From: Urophycis tenuis
Lineage: Eukaryota > Chordata > Actinopteri > Gadiformes > Phycidae
NCBI GenBank assembly: GCA_036785325.1
Contig: JAXIVH010000028.1
Location: 5,372,946-5,436,945 of the forward strand
Reading direction: 5' to 3'
Length of the DNA stretch: 64,000 bases
In this document: one piece after another, positions 34,813 through 48,165 of the stretch
How positions within the stretch are numbered: the first letter of the stretch is position 1
How the letters are laid out: each line of letters starts with the position of its first letter
The notes under the pieces: generated by a model
Database searches by the model: none
Told to the model about the DNA's origin: nothing
The model's input: the letters and a program-made list of their open reading frames with translations, nothing else
Program-made: the position numbers and the translations under genes

Positions 34813-37800
34813 AATTGAAAAGTTGAAGGTATGTTTTTAGCTGCTGGGTAGACTTCAGTCAACCTGACGCAGTTTTGTCTTTGAGCAACCAAATTGCTCG
34901 GGGATGGGCTCATTTTAAGCGGGGAAATCTAAGGTTCCCAACGGCGTATGGCAAGATTATATTGAGTCATGGGTCGTTGAAATACTAAGCTAATTAATTT
35001 CTGTTCTTTATTGAAAGATTGATCTTAATTGAAACGTTGAAGGTATGTTTTTAGCTGCTGGGTAGACTTCAGTCAACCTGACGCAGTTTTGTCTGTGAGC
35101 AAGCAGACTGCTCGCGGATGGGCTCATTTTAAGCGGGGAAATCTAAGCTTTCCAACGGCGTATGGCAAGACTATATTGACTCATTGGTCGTTGAAATACT
35201 AAGCTAATTAATTTGTGATCTGTAAGGAAAGATTGATGTTAATTGAAACGTTGAAGGTATGTTTTTAGCTGCTGGGTAGACTTCAGTCAACCTGACACAG
35301 TTTTGTCTCTGAGCAACCAAATTGCTTGGGGATGGGCTCATTTTAAGCGGGGAAATCTAAGCTTTCCAACGGCGTATGGCAAGACAATATTGACTCATGG
35401 GTCGTTGAAATACTAAGATAATTAATTTGTGTTCTGTAAGGAAAGATTGATGTTAATTGAAACGTTGAAGGTATGTTTTTAGCTGCTGGGTAGACTTCAC
35501 TCAACCTGACACAGTTTTGTCTGTGATCAACCAGACTGCTGGCGGATGGGCTCATTTTAAGCAGGGAAATCTAAGCTTTTCAACGGCGTATGGTAAGACT
35601 ATATTCACCAAAGGGCCGTTGAAATACTAAGCTAATTAATTTGTGTTCTGTAAGGAAAGATTGATGTTAATTGAAACGTTAAAGGTATGTTTTTGGCTGC
35701 TGGGTAGACTTCATTCAACCTGACGCAGTTTAGTCTGTGATCAACCAGACTGCTCGCGGATGGGCTCATTTTAAGCGGGGAAATCTAAGCTTTCCAACGG
35801 CGTATGGCAAGACTATATTGACTCATGGGTCGTTGAAATACTAAGCTAATTAATTTGTGTTCTGTAAGGAAAGATTGATGTTAATTGAAACGTTGAAGGT
35901 ATGTTTTTAGCTGCTGGGTAGACTTCAGTCAACCTGACGCAGTTTAGTCTGTGAGCAACCAAATTGCTCGGGGATGGGCTCATTATAAGCGGGGAAATCT
36001 AAGCTTTCCAACGGCGTATGGCAAGACTATATTCACCAAAGGGTCGTTGAAATACTAAGCTAATTAATTTGTGTTCTGTAAGGAAAGATTGATGTTAATT
36101 GAAACGTTGAAGGTATGTTTTTAGCTGCTGGGTAGACTTCAGTCAACCTGACGCAGTTTAGTCTGTGATCAACCAGACTGCTCGCGGATGGGCTCATTTT
36201 AAGCGGGGAAATCTAAGCTTTCCAACGGCGTATGGCAAGACTATATTGACTCATGGGTCGTTGAAATACTAAGATAATTAATTTGTGTTCTGTAAGGAAA
36301 GATTGATGTTAATTGAAACGTTGAAGGTATGTTTTTAGCTGCTGGGTAGACTTCACTCAACCTGACACAGTTTTGTCTGTGATCAACCAGACTGCTGGCG
36401 GATAGGCTCATTTTAAGCAGGGAAATCTAAGCTTTTCAACGGCGTATGGTAAGACTATATTCACCAAAGGGCCGTTGAAATACTAAGCTAATTAATTTGT
36501 GTTCTGTAAGGAAAGATTGATGTTAATTGAAACGTTAAAGGTATGTTTTTGGCTGCTGGGTAGACTTCATTCAACCTGACGCAGTTTAGTCTGTGATCAA
36601 CCAGACTGCTCTCGGATGGGCTCATTTTAAGCGGGGAAATCTAAGCTTTCCAACGGCGTATGGCAAGACTATATTGACTCATGGGTCGTTGAAATACTAA
36701 GCTAATTAATTTGTGTTCTGTAAGGAAAGATTGATGTTAATTGAAACGTTGAAGGTATGTTTTTAGCTGCTGGGTAGACTTCAGTCAACCTGACGCAGTT
36801 TAGTCTGTGAGCAACCAAATTGCTCGGGGATGGGCTCATTATAAGCGGGGAAATCTAAGCTTTCCAACGGCGTATGGCAAGACTATATTCACCAAAGGGT
36901 CGTTGAAATACTAAGCTAATTAATTTGTGTTCTGTAAGGAAAGATTGATGTTAATTGAAACGTTGAAGGTATGTTTTTAGCTGCTGGGTAGACTTCAGTC
37001 AACCTGACGCAGTTTAGTCTGTGATCAACCAGACTGCTCGCGGATGGGCTCATTTTAAGCGGGGAAATCTAAGCTTTCCAACGGCGTATGGCAAGACTAT
37101 ATCGACTCATGGGTCGTTGAAATACTAAGCTAATTAATTTGTGTTCTGTAAGGAAAGATTGATCTTAATTGAAACGTTGAAGGTATGTTTTTAGCTGCTG
37201 GGTAGACTTCAGTCAACCTGACCCAGTTTAGTCTGTGATCAACCAAATTGCTCGTGGATGGGCTCATTATAAGCGGGGAAATCTAAGCTTTCAAACGGCG
37301 TAAGGCAAGACTAGATTCACCAAAGGGCCGTTGAAATACTAAGCTAATTAATTTGTGTTCTGTAAGGAAAGATTGATGTTAATTGAAACGTTAAAGGTAT
37401 GTTTTTAGCTGCTGGGTAGACTTCATTCAACCTGACGCAGTTTAGTCTGTGATCAACCAGACTGCTCGCGGATGGGCTCATTTTAAGCGGGGAAATCTAA
37501 GCTTTCCAACGGCGTATGGCAAGACTATATTGACTCATGGGTCGTTGAAATACTAAGCTAATTAATTTGTGTTCTGTAAGGAAAGATTGATGTTAATTGA
37601 AACGTTGAAGGTATGTTTTTAGCTGCTGGGTAGACTTCAGTCAACCTGACGCAGTTTAGTCTGTGATCAACCAGACTGCTCGGGGATGGGCTCATTTTAA
37701 GCGGGGAAATCTAAGCTTTCCAACGGCGTATGGCAAGACTATATTGACTCATGGGTCGTTTAAATACTAAGCTAATTAATTTGTGTTCTGTAAGGAAAGA

Positions 37801-40787
37801 TTGATGTTAATTGAAACGTTGAAGGTATGTCTTTAGCTGCTGTGTAGACTTCAGTCAACCTGACGCAGATTTGTCTGTGAGCAACCAAATTGCTCGGGGA
37901 TGGGCTCATTATAAGCGGGGAAATCTAAGCTTTCCAACGGCGTATGGCAAGACTATATTCACCAAAGGGCCGTTGAAATACTAAGCTAATTAATTTGTGT
38001 TCTGTAAGGAAAGATTGATGTTAATTGAAACGTTAAAGGTATGTTTTTAGCTGCTGGGTAGACTTCATTCAACCTGAGGCAGTTTAGTCTGTGATCAACC
38101 AGACTGCTCGCGGATGGGCTCATTTTAAGCGGGGAAATCTAAGCTTTCCAACGGCGTATGGCAAGACTATATTGACTCATGGGTCGTTGAAATACTAAGC
38201 TAATTAATTAGTGTTCTGTAAGGAAAGATTGATGTTAATTGAAACGTTGAAGGTATGTTTTTAGCTGCTGGGTAGACTTCACTCAACCTGACACAGTTTT
38301 CTCTGTGAGCAACCAATTTGCTCGGGGATGGGCTCATTATAAGCGGGGAAATCTAAGCTTTCCAACGGCGTATGGCAAGACTATATTCACCAAAGGGTCG
38401 TTGAAATACTAAGCTAATTAATTTGTGTTCTGTAAGGAAAGATTGATGTTAATTGAAACGTTGAAGTTATGTTTTTAGCTGCTGGGTAGACTTCAGTCAA
38501 CCTGACGCAGTTTAGTCTGTGATCAACCAGACTGCTGGCGGATGGGCTCATTTTAAGCAGGGAAATCTAAGCTTTTCAACGGCGTATGGTAAGACTATAT
38601 TCACCAAAGGGCCGTTGAAATACTAAGCTAATTAATTTGTGTTCTGTAAGGAAAGATTGATGTTAATTGAAACGTTGAAGGTATGTTTTTAGCTGCTGGG
38701 TAGACTTCAGTCAACCTGACGCAGTTTAGTCTGTGATCAACCAGACTGCTCGGGGATGGGCTCATTTTAAGCGGGGAAATCTAAGCTTTCCAACGGCGTA
38801 TGGCAAGACTATATTGACTCATGGGTCGTCGAAATAATAAGCTAATTAATTTGTGTTCTGTAAGGAAAGATTGATGTTAATTGAAACGTTGAAGGTATGT
38901 CTTTAGCTGCTGTGTAGACTTCAGTCAACCTGACGCAGATTTGTCTGTGAGCAACCAAATTGCTCGGGGATGGGCTCATTATAAGCGGGGAAATCTAAGC
39001 TTTCCAACGGCGTATGGCAAGACTATATTCACCAAAGGGCCGTTGAAATACTAAGCTAATTAATTTGTGTTCTGTAAGGAAAGATTGATGTTAATTGAAA
39101 CGTTAAAGGTATGTTTTTAGCTGCTGGGTAGACTTCATTCAACCTGAGGCAGTTTAGTCTGTGATCAACCAGACTGCTCGCGGATGGGCTCATTTTAAGC
39201 GGGGAAATCTAAGCTTTCCAACGGCGTATGGCAAGACTATATTGACTCATGGGTCGTTGAAATACTAAGCTAATTAATTAGTGTTCTGTAAGGAAAGATT
39301 GATGTTAATTGAAACGTTGAAGGTATGTTTTTAGCTGCTGGGTAGACTTCAGTCAACCTGACGCAGTTTAGTCTGTGATCAACCAGACTGCTGGCGGATG
39401 GGCTCATTTTAAGCAGGGAAATCTAAGCTTTTCAACGGCGTATGGTAAGACTATATTCACCAAAGGGCCGTTGAAATACTAAGCTAATTAATTTGTGTTC
39501 TGTAAGGAAAGATTGATGTTAATTGAAACGTTGAAGGTATGTTTTTAGCTGCTGGGTAGACTTCAGTCAACCTGACGCAGTTTAGTCTGTGATCAACCAG
39601 ACTGCTCGGGGATGGGCTCATTTTAAGCGGGGAAATCTAAGCTTTCCAACGGCGTATGGCAAGACTATATTGACTCATGGGTCGTTTAAATACTAAGCTA
39701 ATTAATTTGTGTTCTGTAAGGAAAGATTGATGTTAATTGAAACGTTGAAGGTATGTCTTTAGCTGCTGTGTAGACTTCAGTCAACCTGACGCAGATTTGT
39801 CTGTGAGCAACCAAATTGCTCGGGGATGGGCTCATTATAAGCGGGGAAATCTAAGCTTTCCAACGGCGTATGGCAAGACTATATTCACCAAAGGGCCGTT
39901 GAAATACTAAGCTAATTAATTTGTGTTCTGTAAGGAAAGATTGATGTTAATTGAAACGTTAAAGGTATGTTTTTAGCTGCTCGGTAGACTTCATTCAACC
40001 TGAGGCAGTTTAGTCTGTGATCAACCAGACTGCTCGCGGATGGGCTCATTTTAAGCGGGGAAATCTAAGCTTTCCAACGGCGTATGGCAAGACTATATTG
40101 ACTCATGGGTCGTTGAAATACTAAGCTAATTAATTAGTGTTCTGTAAGGAAAGATTGATGTTAATTGAAACGTTGAAGGTATGTTTTTAGCTGCTGGGTA
40201 GACTTCACTCAACCTGACACAGTTTTCTCTGTGAGCAACCAATTTGCTCGGGGATGGGCTCATTATAAGCGGGGAAATCTAAGCTTTCCAACGGCGTATG
40301 GCAAGACTATATTCACCAAAGGGTCGTTGAAATACTAAGCTAATTAATTTGTGTTCTGTAAGGAAAGATTGATGTTAATTGAAACGTTGAAGTTATGTTT
40401 TTAGCTGCTGGGTAGACTTCAGTCAACCTGACGCAGTTTAGTCTGTGATCAACCAGACTGCTGGCGGATGGGCTCATTTTAAGCAGGGAAATCTAAGCTT
40501 TTCAACGGCGTATGGTAAGACTATATTCACCAAAGGGCCGTTGAAATACTAAGCTAATTCATTTGTGTTCTGTAAGGAAAGATTGATGTTAATTGAAACG
40601 TTGAAGGTATGTCTTTAGCTGCTGGGTAGACTTCAGTCAACCTGACGCAGATTTGTCTGTGAGCAACCAAATTGCTCGGAGATTGGCTCATTTTAAACGG
40701 GGAAATCTAAGCTTTCCAACGACGTATGGCATGACTATATTTGCCCATGGGTCGTCGAAATAATAAGCTGATTCATGTGTGTTCTGT
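34813..40787 (+). repeat. Satellite tract T13: n = 28 monomers
   Basis: 5,975 bp, one of two tracts of this exact size. Monomers 1-11 follow the shared series (GCTCTCGGA at 36608, TATATCGACTC at 37101, GCGTAAGGCAAGACTAG near 37298). From about 37,700 a 9-monomer (1,926-bp) pattern recurs, seen by GGGTCGTTTAAATAC at 37753 and 39679. The monomer at 38823 has GTCGTCGAAATAATAAG, a block-flank signature, yet continues as a normal monomer. Confidence 0.93.
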
Positions 40788-41753
40788 TGGCTGTGGAAAG
40801 AAAATAGCACACAAGTCATACCAAGTCACCTTTATTTTTCAGTGATAAACATTAATAAATAAACAGTATGGACATTGTATAAACAGTTGTATAAAAAGTG
40901 TAAACGGTATGAACAGTGTTCTTATAAAAGATATCAATATCAATACTGATCACGTGTGTATTTTATAATTCCAGGTTATTTGTTGATGAGCCAGAGCCTG
41001 TGACTCCCACCAACCGGCCCGTTCAGCCCACTGCGTTGTCGTCCTCCACCCGGCCGAAGCCTCCTGCGCCCACCCGCCTCCAGCCGAGGCCTCCTGCTGC
41101 GTCAGCCTGTGGCCCGCCCGCCCCCTGTGTCGGCAGCACCCATACCGCTGGTCCTCCCCGCACAGCCACAGGCCCCCTCCGTCCTGCTTCGTGGGCCATC
41201 CTGCAGCTGTCTCTGCAGTCATCGTGTGTCAAAACCATTCAAACTTGTATATGGTAACATTTCAAAATGACACCAGCATAAATGAGGACCTTGCAATAGG
41301 TTGTGTGTTACATGACCCCCCTGGCATACAGCTGTATGTCTCTGTGAAGGTGGTTGTGAAGAACTGCATCCGGCTGAACAAGTACAAGTGCCGGCGAGGC
41401 AGCAACTCTCTCGAGGGGTTGCACGCCCACCTGGTTAACGCCATCCCTTCACAGCGATGTGGGATCATGCCGTTCCAAGTAAGTGATTAAAACACACACA
41501 CACACACACACACACGCGCATATATACACACACACACACTTATATATACACACACATATATATATATACTTAAACATAGCTGACCCTTTTTTTCCCCCTT
41601 CTCGGGGATTATGCTCCCAGTTTTGATCTCGGACGTCTGGTCACTTATAGCATATAATAATATTCTATTACTGTTAAGCCAACTATGAATAATAAAACAG
41701 GCCAAAACATGTGTCCTTTATCATAGCTACACGTATTACAAAAAAAACGCGTG
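40788..41753 (+). repeat. Complex block B14 (966 bp, shortest)
   Basis: It has the shortest microsatellite, at 41493-41569 (77 bp). Confidence 0.92.
40975..41478 (+). pseudogene. Exon-like coding fragment, copy 14 (open second frame)
   Basis: The coding part is of the common open haplotype. It is the only copy with a changed acceptor-side sequence, TTTATAATTCCAG, which still leaves the AG in place. Confidence 0.5.
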
Positions 41754-42806
41754 AATTGAAAAGTTGAAGGTATGTTTTTAGCTGCTGGGTAGACTTCAGT
41801 CAACCTGACGCAGTTTTGTCTTTGAGCAACCAAATTGCTCGGGGATGGGCTCATTTTAAGCGGGGAAATCTAAGGTTCCCAACGGCGTATGGCAAGATTA
41901 TATTGAGTCATGGGTCGTTGAAATACTAAGCTAATTAATTTCTGTTCTTTATTGAAAGATTGATCTTAATTGAAACGTTGAAGGTATGTTTTTAGCTGCT
42001 GGGTAGACTTCATTCAACCTGAGGCAGTTTAGTCTGTGATCAACCAGACTGCTCGCGGATGGGCTCATTTTAAGCGGGGAAATCTAAGCTTTCCAACGGC
42101 GTATGGCAAGACTATATTGACTCATGGGTCGTTGAAATACTAAGCTAATTAATTAGTGTTCTGTAAGGAAAGATTGATGTTAATTGAAACGTTGAAGGTA
42201 TGTTTTTAGCTGCTGGGTAGACTTCACTCAACCTGACACAGTTTTCTCTGTGAGCAACCAATTTGCTCGGGGATGGGCTCATTATAAGCGGGGAAATCTA
42301 AGCTTTCCAACGGCGTATGGCAAGACTATATTCACCAAAGGGTCGTTGAAATACTAAGCTAATTAATTTGTGTTCTGTAAGGAAAGATTGATGTTAATTG
42401 AAACGTTGAAGTTATGTTTTTAGCTGCTGGGTAGACTTCAGTCAACCTGACGCAGTTTAGTCTGTGATCAACCAGACTGCTCGCGGATGGGCTCATTTTA
42501 AGCGGGGAAATCTAAGCTTTCCAACGGCGTATGGCAAGACTATATTCACTAAAGGGTCGTTGAAATACTAAGCTAATTCATTTGTGTTCTGTAAGGAAAG
42601 ATTGATGTTAATTGAAACGTTGAAGGTATGTCTTTAGCTGCTGTGTAGACTTCAGTCAACCTGACGCAGATTTGTCTGTGAGCAACCAAATTGCTCGGAG
42701 ATTGGCTCATTTTAAACGGGGAAATCTAAGCTTTCCAACGACGTATGGCATGACTATATTTGCCCATGGGTCGTCGAAATAATAAGCTGATTCATGTGTG
42801 TTCTGT
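41754..42806 (+). repeat. Satellite tract T14: n = 5 monomers
   Basis: 1,053 bp. The first monomer is of the TTATATTGAGTCA kind and is then followed directly by late-series monomers (CTGAGGCAG, TTCTCTGTGAGC), as though the middle of a longer tract had been removed. Confidence 0.93.
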
Positions 42807-43507
42807 TGGCTGTGGAAAGAAAATAGCACACAAGTCATACCAAGTCACCTTTATTTTTCAGTGATAAACATTAATAAATAAACAGTATGGACATTGTATA
42901 AACAGTTGTATAAAAAGTGTAAACGGTATGAACAGTGTTCTTATAAAAGATATCAATATCAATACTGATCACGTGTGTATTTTATATTTCCAGGTTATTT
43001 GTTGATGAGCCAGAGCCTGTGACTCCCACCAACCGGCCCGTTCAGCCCACTGCGTTGTCGTCCTCCACCCGGCCGAAGCCTCCTGCGCCCACCCGCCTCC
43101 AGCCGAGGCCTCCTGCTGCGTCAGCCTGTGGCCCGCCCGCCCCCTGTGTCGGCAGCACCCATACCGCTGGTCCTCCCCGCACAGCCACAGGCCCCCTCCG
43201 TCCTGCTTCGTGGGCCATCCTGCAGCTGTCTCTGCAGTCATCGTGTGTCAAAACCATTCAAACTTGTATATGGTAACATTTCAAAATGACACCAGCATAA
43301 ATGAGGACCTTGCAATAGGTTGTGTGTTACATGACCCCCCTGGCATACAGCTGTATGTCTCTGTGAAGGTGGTTGTGAAGAACTGCATCCGGCTGAACAA
43401 GTACAAGTGCCGGCGAGGCAGCAACTCTCTCGAGGGGTTGCACGCCCACCTGGTTAACGCCATCCCTTCACAGCGATGTGGGATCATGCCGTTCCAAGTA
43501 AGTGATT

Positions 43508-43546
<39 letters not shown>

Positions 43547-43782
43547 GCATATATACACACACACACACTTATATATACACACACATATATATATATACTT
43601 AAACATAGCTGACCCTTTTTTTCCCCCTTCTCGGGGATTATGCTCCCAGTTTTGATCTCGGACGTCTGGTCACTTATAGCATATAATAATATTCTATTAC
43701 TGTTAAGCCAACTATGAATAATAAAACAGGCCAAAACATGTGTCCTTTATCATAGCTACACGTATTACAAAAAAAACGCGTG
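42807..43782 (+). repeat. Complex block B15 (976 bp)
   Basis: The microsatellite spans 43512-43598 (87 bp) with CACACTTATATATA, as in B14 and B19. Confidence 0.92.
42994..43497 (+). pseudogene. Exon-like coding fragment, copy 15 (open second frame)
   Basis: Common open haplotype with both splice-like borders intact and no private change noticed. Confidence 0.5.
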
Positions 43783-46700
43783 AATTGAAAAGTTGAAGGT
43801 ATGTTTTTAGCTGCTGGGTAGACTTCAGTCAACCTGACGCAGTTTTGTCTTTGAGCAACCAAATTGCTCGGGGATGGGCTCATTTTAAGCGGGGAAATCT
43901 AAGGTTCCCAACGGCGTATGGCAAGATTATATTGAGTCATGGGTCGTTGAAATACTAAGCTAATTAATTTCTGTTCTTTATTGAAAGATTGATCTTAATT
44001 GAAACGTTGAAGGTATGTTTTTAGCTGCTGGGTAGACTTCAGTCAACCTGACGCAGTTTTGTCTGTGAGCAAGCAGACTGCTCGCGGATGGGCTCATTTT
44101 AAGCGGGGAAATCTAAGCTTTCCAACGGCGTATGGCAAGACTATATTGACTCATTGGTCGTTGAAATACTAAGCTAATTAATTTGTGATCTGTAAGGAAA
44201 GATTGATGTTAATTGAAACGTTGAAGGTATGTTTTTAGCTGCTGGGTAGACTTCAGTCAACCTGACACAGTTTTGTCTCTGAGCAACCAAATTGCTTGGG
44301 GATGGGCTCATTTTAAGCGGGGAAATCTAAGCTTTCCAACGGCGTATGGCAAGACAATATTGACTCATGGGTCGTTGAAATACTAAGATAATTAATTTGT
44401 GTTCTGTAAGGAAAGATTGATGTTAATTGAAACGTTGAAGGTATGTTTTTAGCTGCTGGGTAGACTTCACTCAACCTGACCCAGTTTTGTCTGTGATCAA
44501 CCAGACTGCTGGCGGATGGGCTCATTTTAAGCAGGGAAATCTAAGCTTTTCAACGGCGTATGGTAAGACTATATTCACCAAAGGGCCGTTGAAATACTAA
44601 GCTAATTAATTTGTGTTCTGTAAGGAAAGATTGATGTTAATTGAAACGTTAAAGGTATGTTTTTGGCTGCTGGGTAGACTTCATTCAACCTGACGCAGTT
44701 TAGTCTGTGATCAACCAGACTGCTCGCGGATGGGCTCATTTTAAGCGGGGAAATCTAAGCTTTCCAACGGCGTATGGCAAGACTATATTGACTCATGGGT
44801 CGTTGAAATACTAAGCTAATTAATTTGTGTTCTGTAAGGAAAGATTGATGTTAATTGAAACGTTGAAGGTATGTTTTTAGCTGCTGGGTAGACTTCAGTC
44901 AACCTGACGCAGTTTAGTCTGTGAGCAACCAAATTGCTCGGGGATGGGCTCATTATAAGCGGGGAAATCTAAGCTTTCCAACGGCGTATGGCAAGACTAT
45001 ATTCACCAAAGGGTCGTTGAAATACTAAGCTAATTAATTTGTGTTCTGTAAGGAAAGATTGATGTTAATTGAAACGTTGAAGGTATGTTTTTAGCTGCTG
45101 GGTAGACTTCAGTCAACCTGACGCAGTTTAGTCTTTGATCAACCAGACTGCTCGCGGATGGGCTCATTTTAAGCGGGGAAATCTAAGCTTTCCAACGGCG
45201 TATGGCAAGACTATATTGACTCATGGGTCGTTGAAATACTAAGATAATTAATTTGTGTTCTGTAAGGAAAGATTGATGTTAATTGAAACGTTGAAGGTAT
45301 GTTTTTAGCTGCTGGGTAGACTTCACTCAACCTGACACAGTTTTGTCTGTGATCAACCAGACTGCTGGCGGATAGGCTCATTTTAAGCAGGGAAATCTAA
45401 GCTTTTCAACGGCGTATGGTAAGACTATATTCACCAAAGGGCCGTTGAAATACTAAGCTAATTAATTTGTGTTCTGTAAGGAAAGATTGATGTTAATTGA
45501 AACGTTAAAGGTATGTTTTTGGCTGCTGGGTAGACTTCATTCAACCTGACGCAGTTTAGTCTGTGATCAACCAGACTGCTCTCGGATGGGCTCATTTTAA
45601 GCGGGGAAATCTAAGCTTTCCAACGGCGTATGGCAAGACTATATTGACTCATGGGTCGTTGAAATACTAAGCTAATTAATTTGTGTTCTGTAAGGAAAGA
45701 TTGATGTTAATTGAAACGTTGAAGGTATGTTTTTAGCTGCTGGGTAGACTTCAGTCAACCTGACGCAGTTTAGTCTGTGAGCAACCAAATTGCTCGGGGA
45801 TGGGCTCATTATAAGCGGGGAAATCTAAGCTTTCCAACGGCGTATGGCAAGACTATATTCACCAAAGGGTCGTTGAAATACTAAGCTAATTAATTTGTGT
45901 TCTGTAAGGAAAGATTGATGTTAATTGAAACGTTGAAGGTATGTTTTTAGCTGCTGGGTAGACTTCAGTCAACCTGACGCAGTTTAGTCTGTGATCAACC
46001 AGACTGCTCGCGGATGGGCTCATTTTAAGCAGGGAAATCTAAGCTTTCCAACGGCGTATGGCAAGACTATATCGACTCATGGGTCGTTGAAATACTAAGC
46101 TAATTAATTTGTGTTCTGTAAGGAAAGATTGATCTTAATTGAAACGTTGAAGGTATGTTTTTAGCTGCTGGGTAGACTTCAGTCAACCTGACCCAGTTTA
46201 GTCTGTGATCAACCAAATTGCTCGTGGATGGGCTCATTATAAGCGGGGAAATCTAAGCTTTCAAACGGCGTAAGGCAAGACTAGATTCACCAAAGGGCCG
46301 TTGAAATACTAAGCTAATTCATTTGTGTTCTGTAAGGAAAGATTGATGTTAATTGAAACGTTAAAGGTATGTTTTTAGCTGCTGGGTAGACTTCATTCAA
46401 CCTGACGCAGTTTAGTCTGTGATCAACCAGACTGCTCGCGGATGGGCTCATTTTAAGCGGGGAAATCTAAGCTTTCCAACGGCGTATGGCAAGACTATAT
46501 TGACTCATGGGTCGTTGAAATACTAAGCTAATTAATTAGTGTTCTGTAAGGAAAGATTGATGTTAATTGAAACGTTGAAGGTATGTTTTTAGCTGCTGGG
46601 TAGACTTCAGTCAACCTGACGCAGTTTAGTCTGTGATCAACCAGACTGCTCGCGGATGGGCTCATTTTAAGTGGGGAAATCTAAGCTTTCCAACGGCCTA

Positions 46701-47189
46701 TGGCAAGACTATATTGACTCATGGGTCATTGAAATACTAAGCTAATTAATTTGTGTTCTGTAAGGAAAGATTGATGTTAATTGAAACGTTAAAGGTATGT
46801 TTTTAGCTGCTGGGTAGACTTCATTCAACCTGACGCAGTTTAGTCTGTGATCAACCAGACTGCTCGCGGATGGGCTCATTTTAAGCGGGGAAATCTAAGC
46901 TTTCCAACGGCGTATGGCAAGACTATATTGACTCATGGGTCATTGAAATACTAAGCTAATTAATTTGTGTTCTGTAAGGAAAGATTGATGTTAATTGAAA
47001 CGTTGAAGGTATGTTTTTAGCTGCTGGGTAGACTTCAGTCAACCTGACGCAGTTTAGTCTGTGATCAACCAGACTGCTCGCGGATGGGCTCATTTTAAGC
47101 GGGGAAATCTAAGCTTTCCAACGGCGTATGGCAAGAGTATATTGACTCATGGGTCGTCGAAATAATAAGCTGATTCATGTGTGTTCTGT
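43783..47189 (+). repeat. Satellite tract T15: n = 16 monomers
   Basis: Monomers 1-11 follow the shared series (GCTCTCGGA at 45578, TATATCGACTC near 46071, GCGTAAGGCAAGACTAG near 46268). Private links to T18 are CTGACCCAGTTTTG near 44478 and GTCTTTGATCAACC near 45134. It ends with GGCAAGAGTATATTGACTC instead of the usual block-proximal monomer. Confidence 0.93.
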
Positions 47190-47890
47190 TGGCTGTGGAA
47201 AGAAAATAGCACACAAGTCATACCAAGTCACCTTTATTTTTCAGTGATAAACATTAATAAATAAACAGTATGGACATTGTATAAACAGTTGTATAAAAAG
47301 TGTAAACGGTATGAACAGTGTTCTTATAAAAGATATCAATATCAATACTGATCACGTGTGTATTTTATATTTCCAGGTTATTTGTTGATGAGCCAGAGCC
47401 TGTGACTCCCACCAACCGGCCCGTTCAGCCCACTGCGTTGTCGTCCTCCACCCGGCCGAAGCCTCCTGCGCCCACCCGCCTCCAGCCGAGGCCTCCTGCT
47501 GCGTCAGCCTGTGGCCCGCCCGCCCCCTGTGTCGGCAGCACCCATACCGCTGGTCCTCCCCGCACAGCCACAGGCCCCCTCCGTCCTGCTTCGTGGGCCA
47601 TCCTGCAGCTGTCTCTGCAGTCATCGTGTGTCAAAACCATTCAAACTTGTATATGGTAACATTTCAAAATGACACCAGCATAAATGAGGACCTTGCAATA
47701 GGTTGTGTGTTACATGACCCCCCTGGCATACAGCTGTATGTCTCTGTGAAGGTGGTTGTGAAGAACTGCATCCGGCTGAACAAGTACAAGTGCCGGCGAG
47801 GCAGCAACTCTCTCGAGGGGTTGCACGCCCACCTGGTTAACGCCATCCCTTCACAGCGATGTGGGATCATGCCGTTCCAAGTAAGTGATT

Positions 47891-47929
<39 letters not shown>

Positions 47930-48165
47930 GCATATATACACACACACACAGGCATATATACACACACATATATATATATACTTAAACATAGCTGACCCTT
48001 TTTTTCCCCCTTCTCGGGGATTATGCTCCCAGTTTTGATCTCGGACGTCTGGTCACTTATAGCATATAATAATATTCTATTACTGTTAAGCCAACTATGA
48101 ATAATAAAACAGGCCAAAACATGTGTCCTTTATCATAGCTACACGTATTACAAAAAAAACGCGTG
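47190..48165 (+). repeat. Complex block B16 (976 bp)
   Basis: The microsatellite spans 47895-47981 (87 bp), CACAGGCATATATA type. The left flank switches from an ordinary monomer to the block form at CATGGGTCG, the same heptamer region in which the LINE inserted elsewhere. Confidence 0.92.
47377..47880 (+). pseudogene. Exon-like coding fragment, copy 16 (open second frame)
   Basis: Common open haplotype, indistinguishable from copies 13, 15 and 17-19 at the positions scored. Confidence 0.5.
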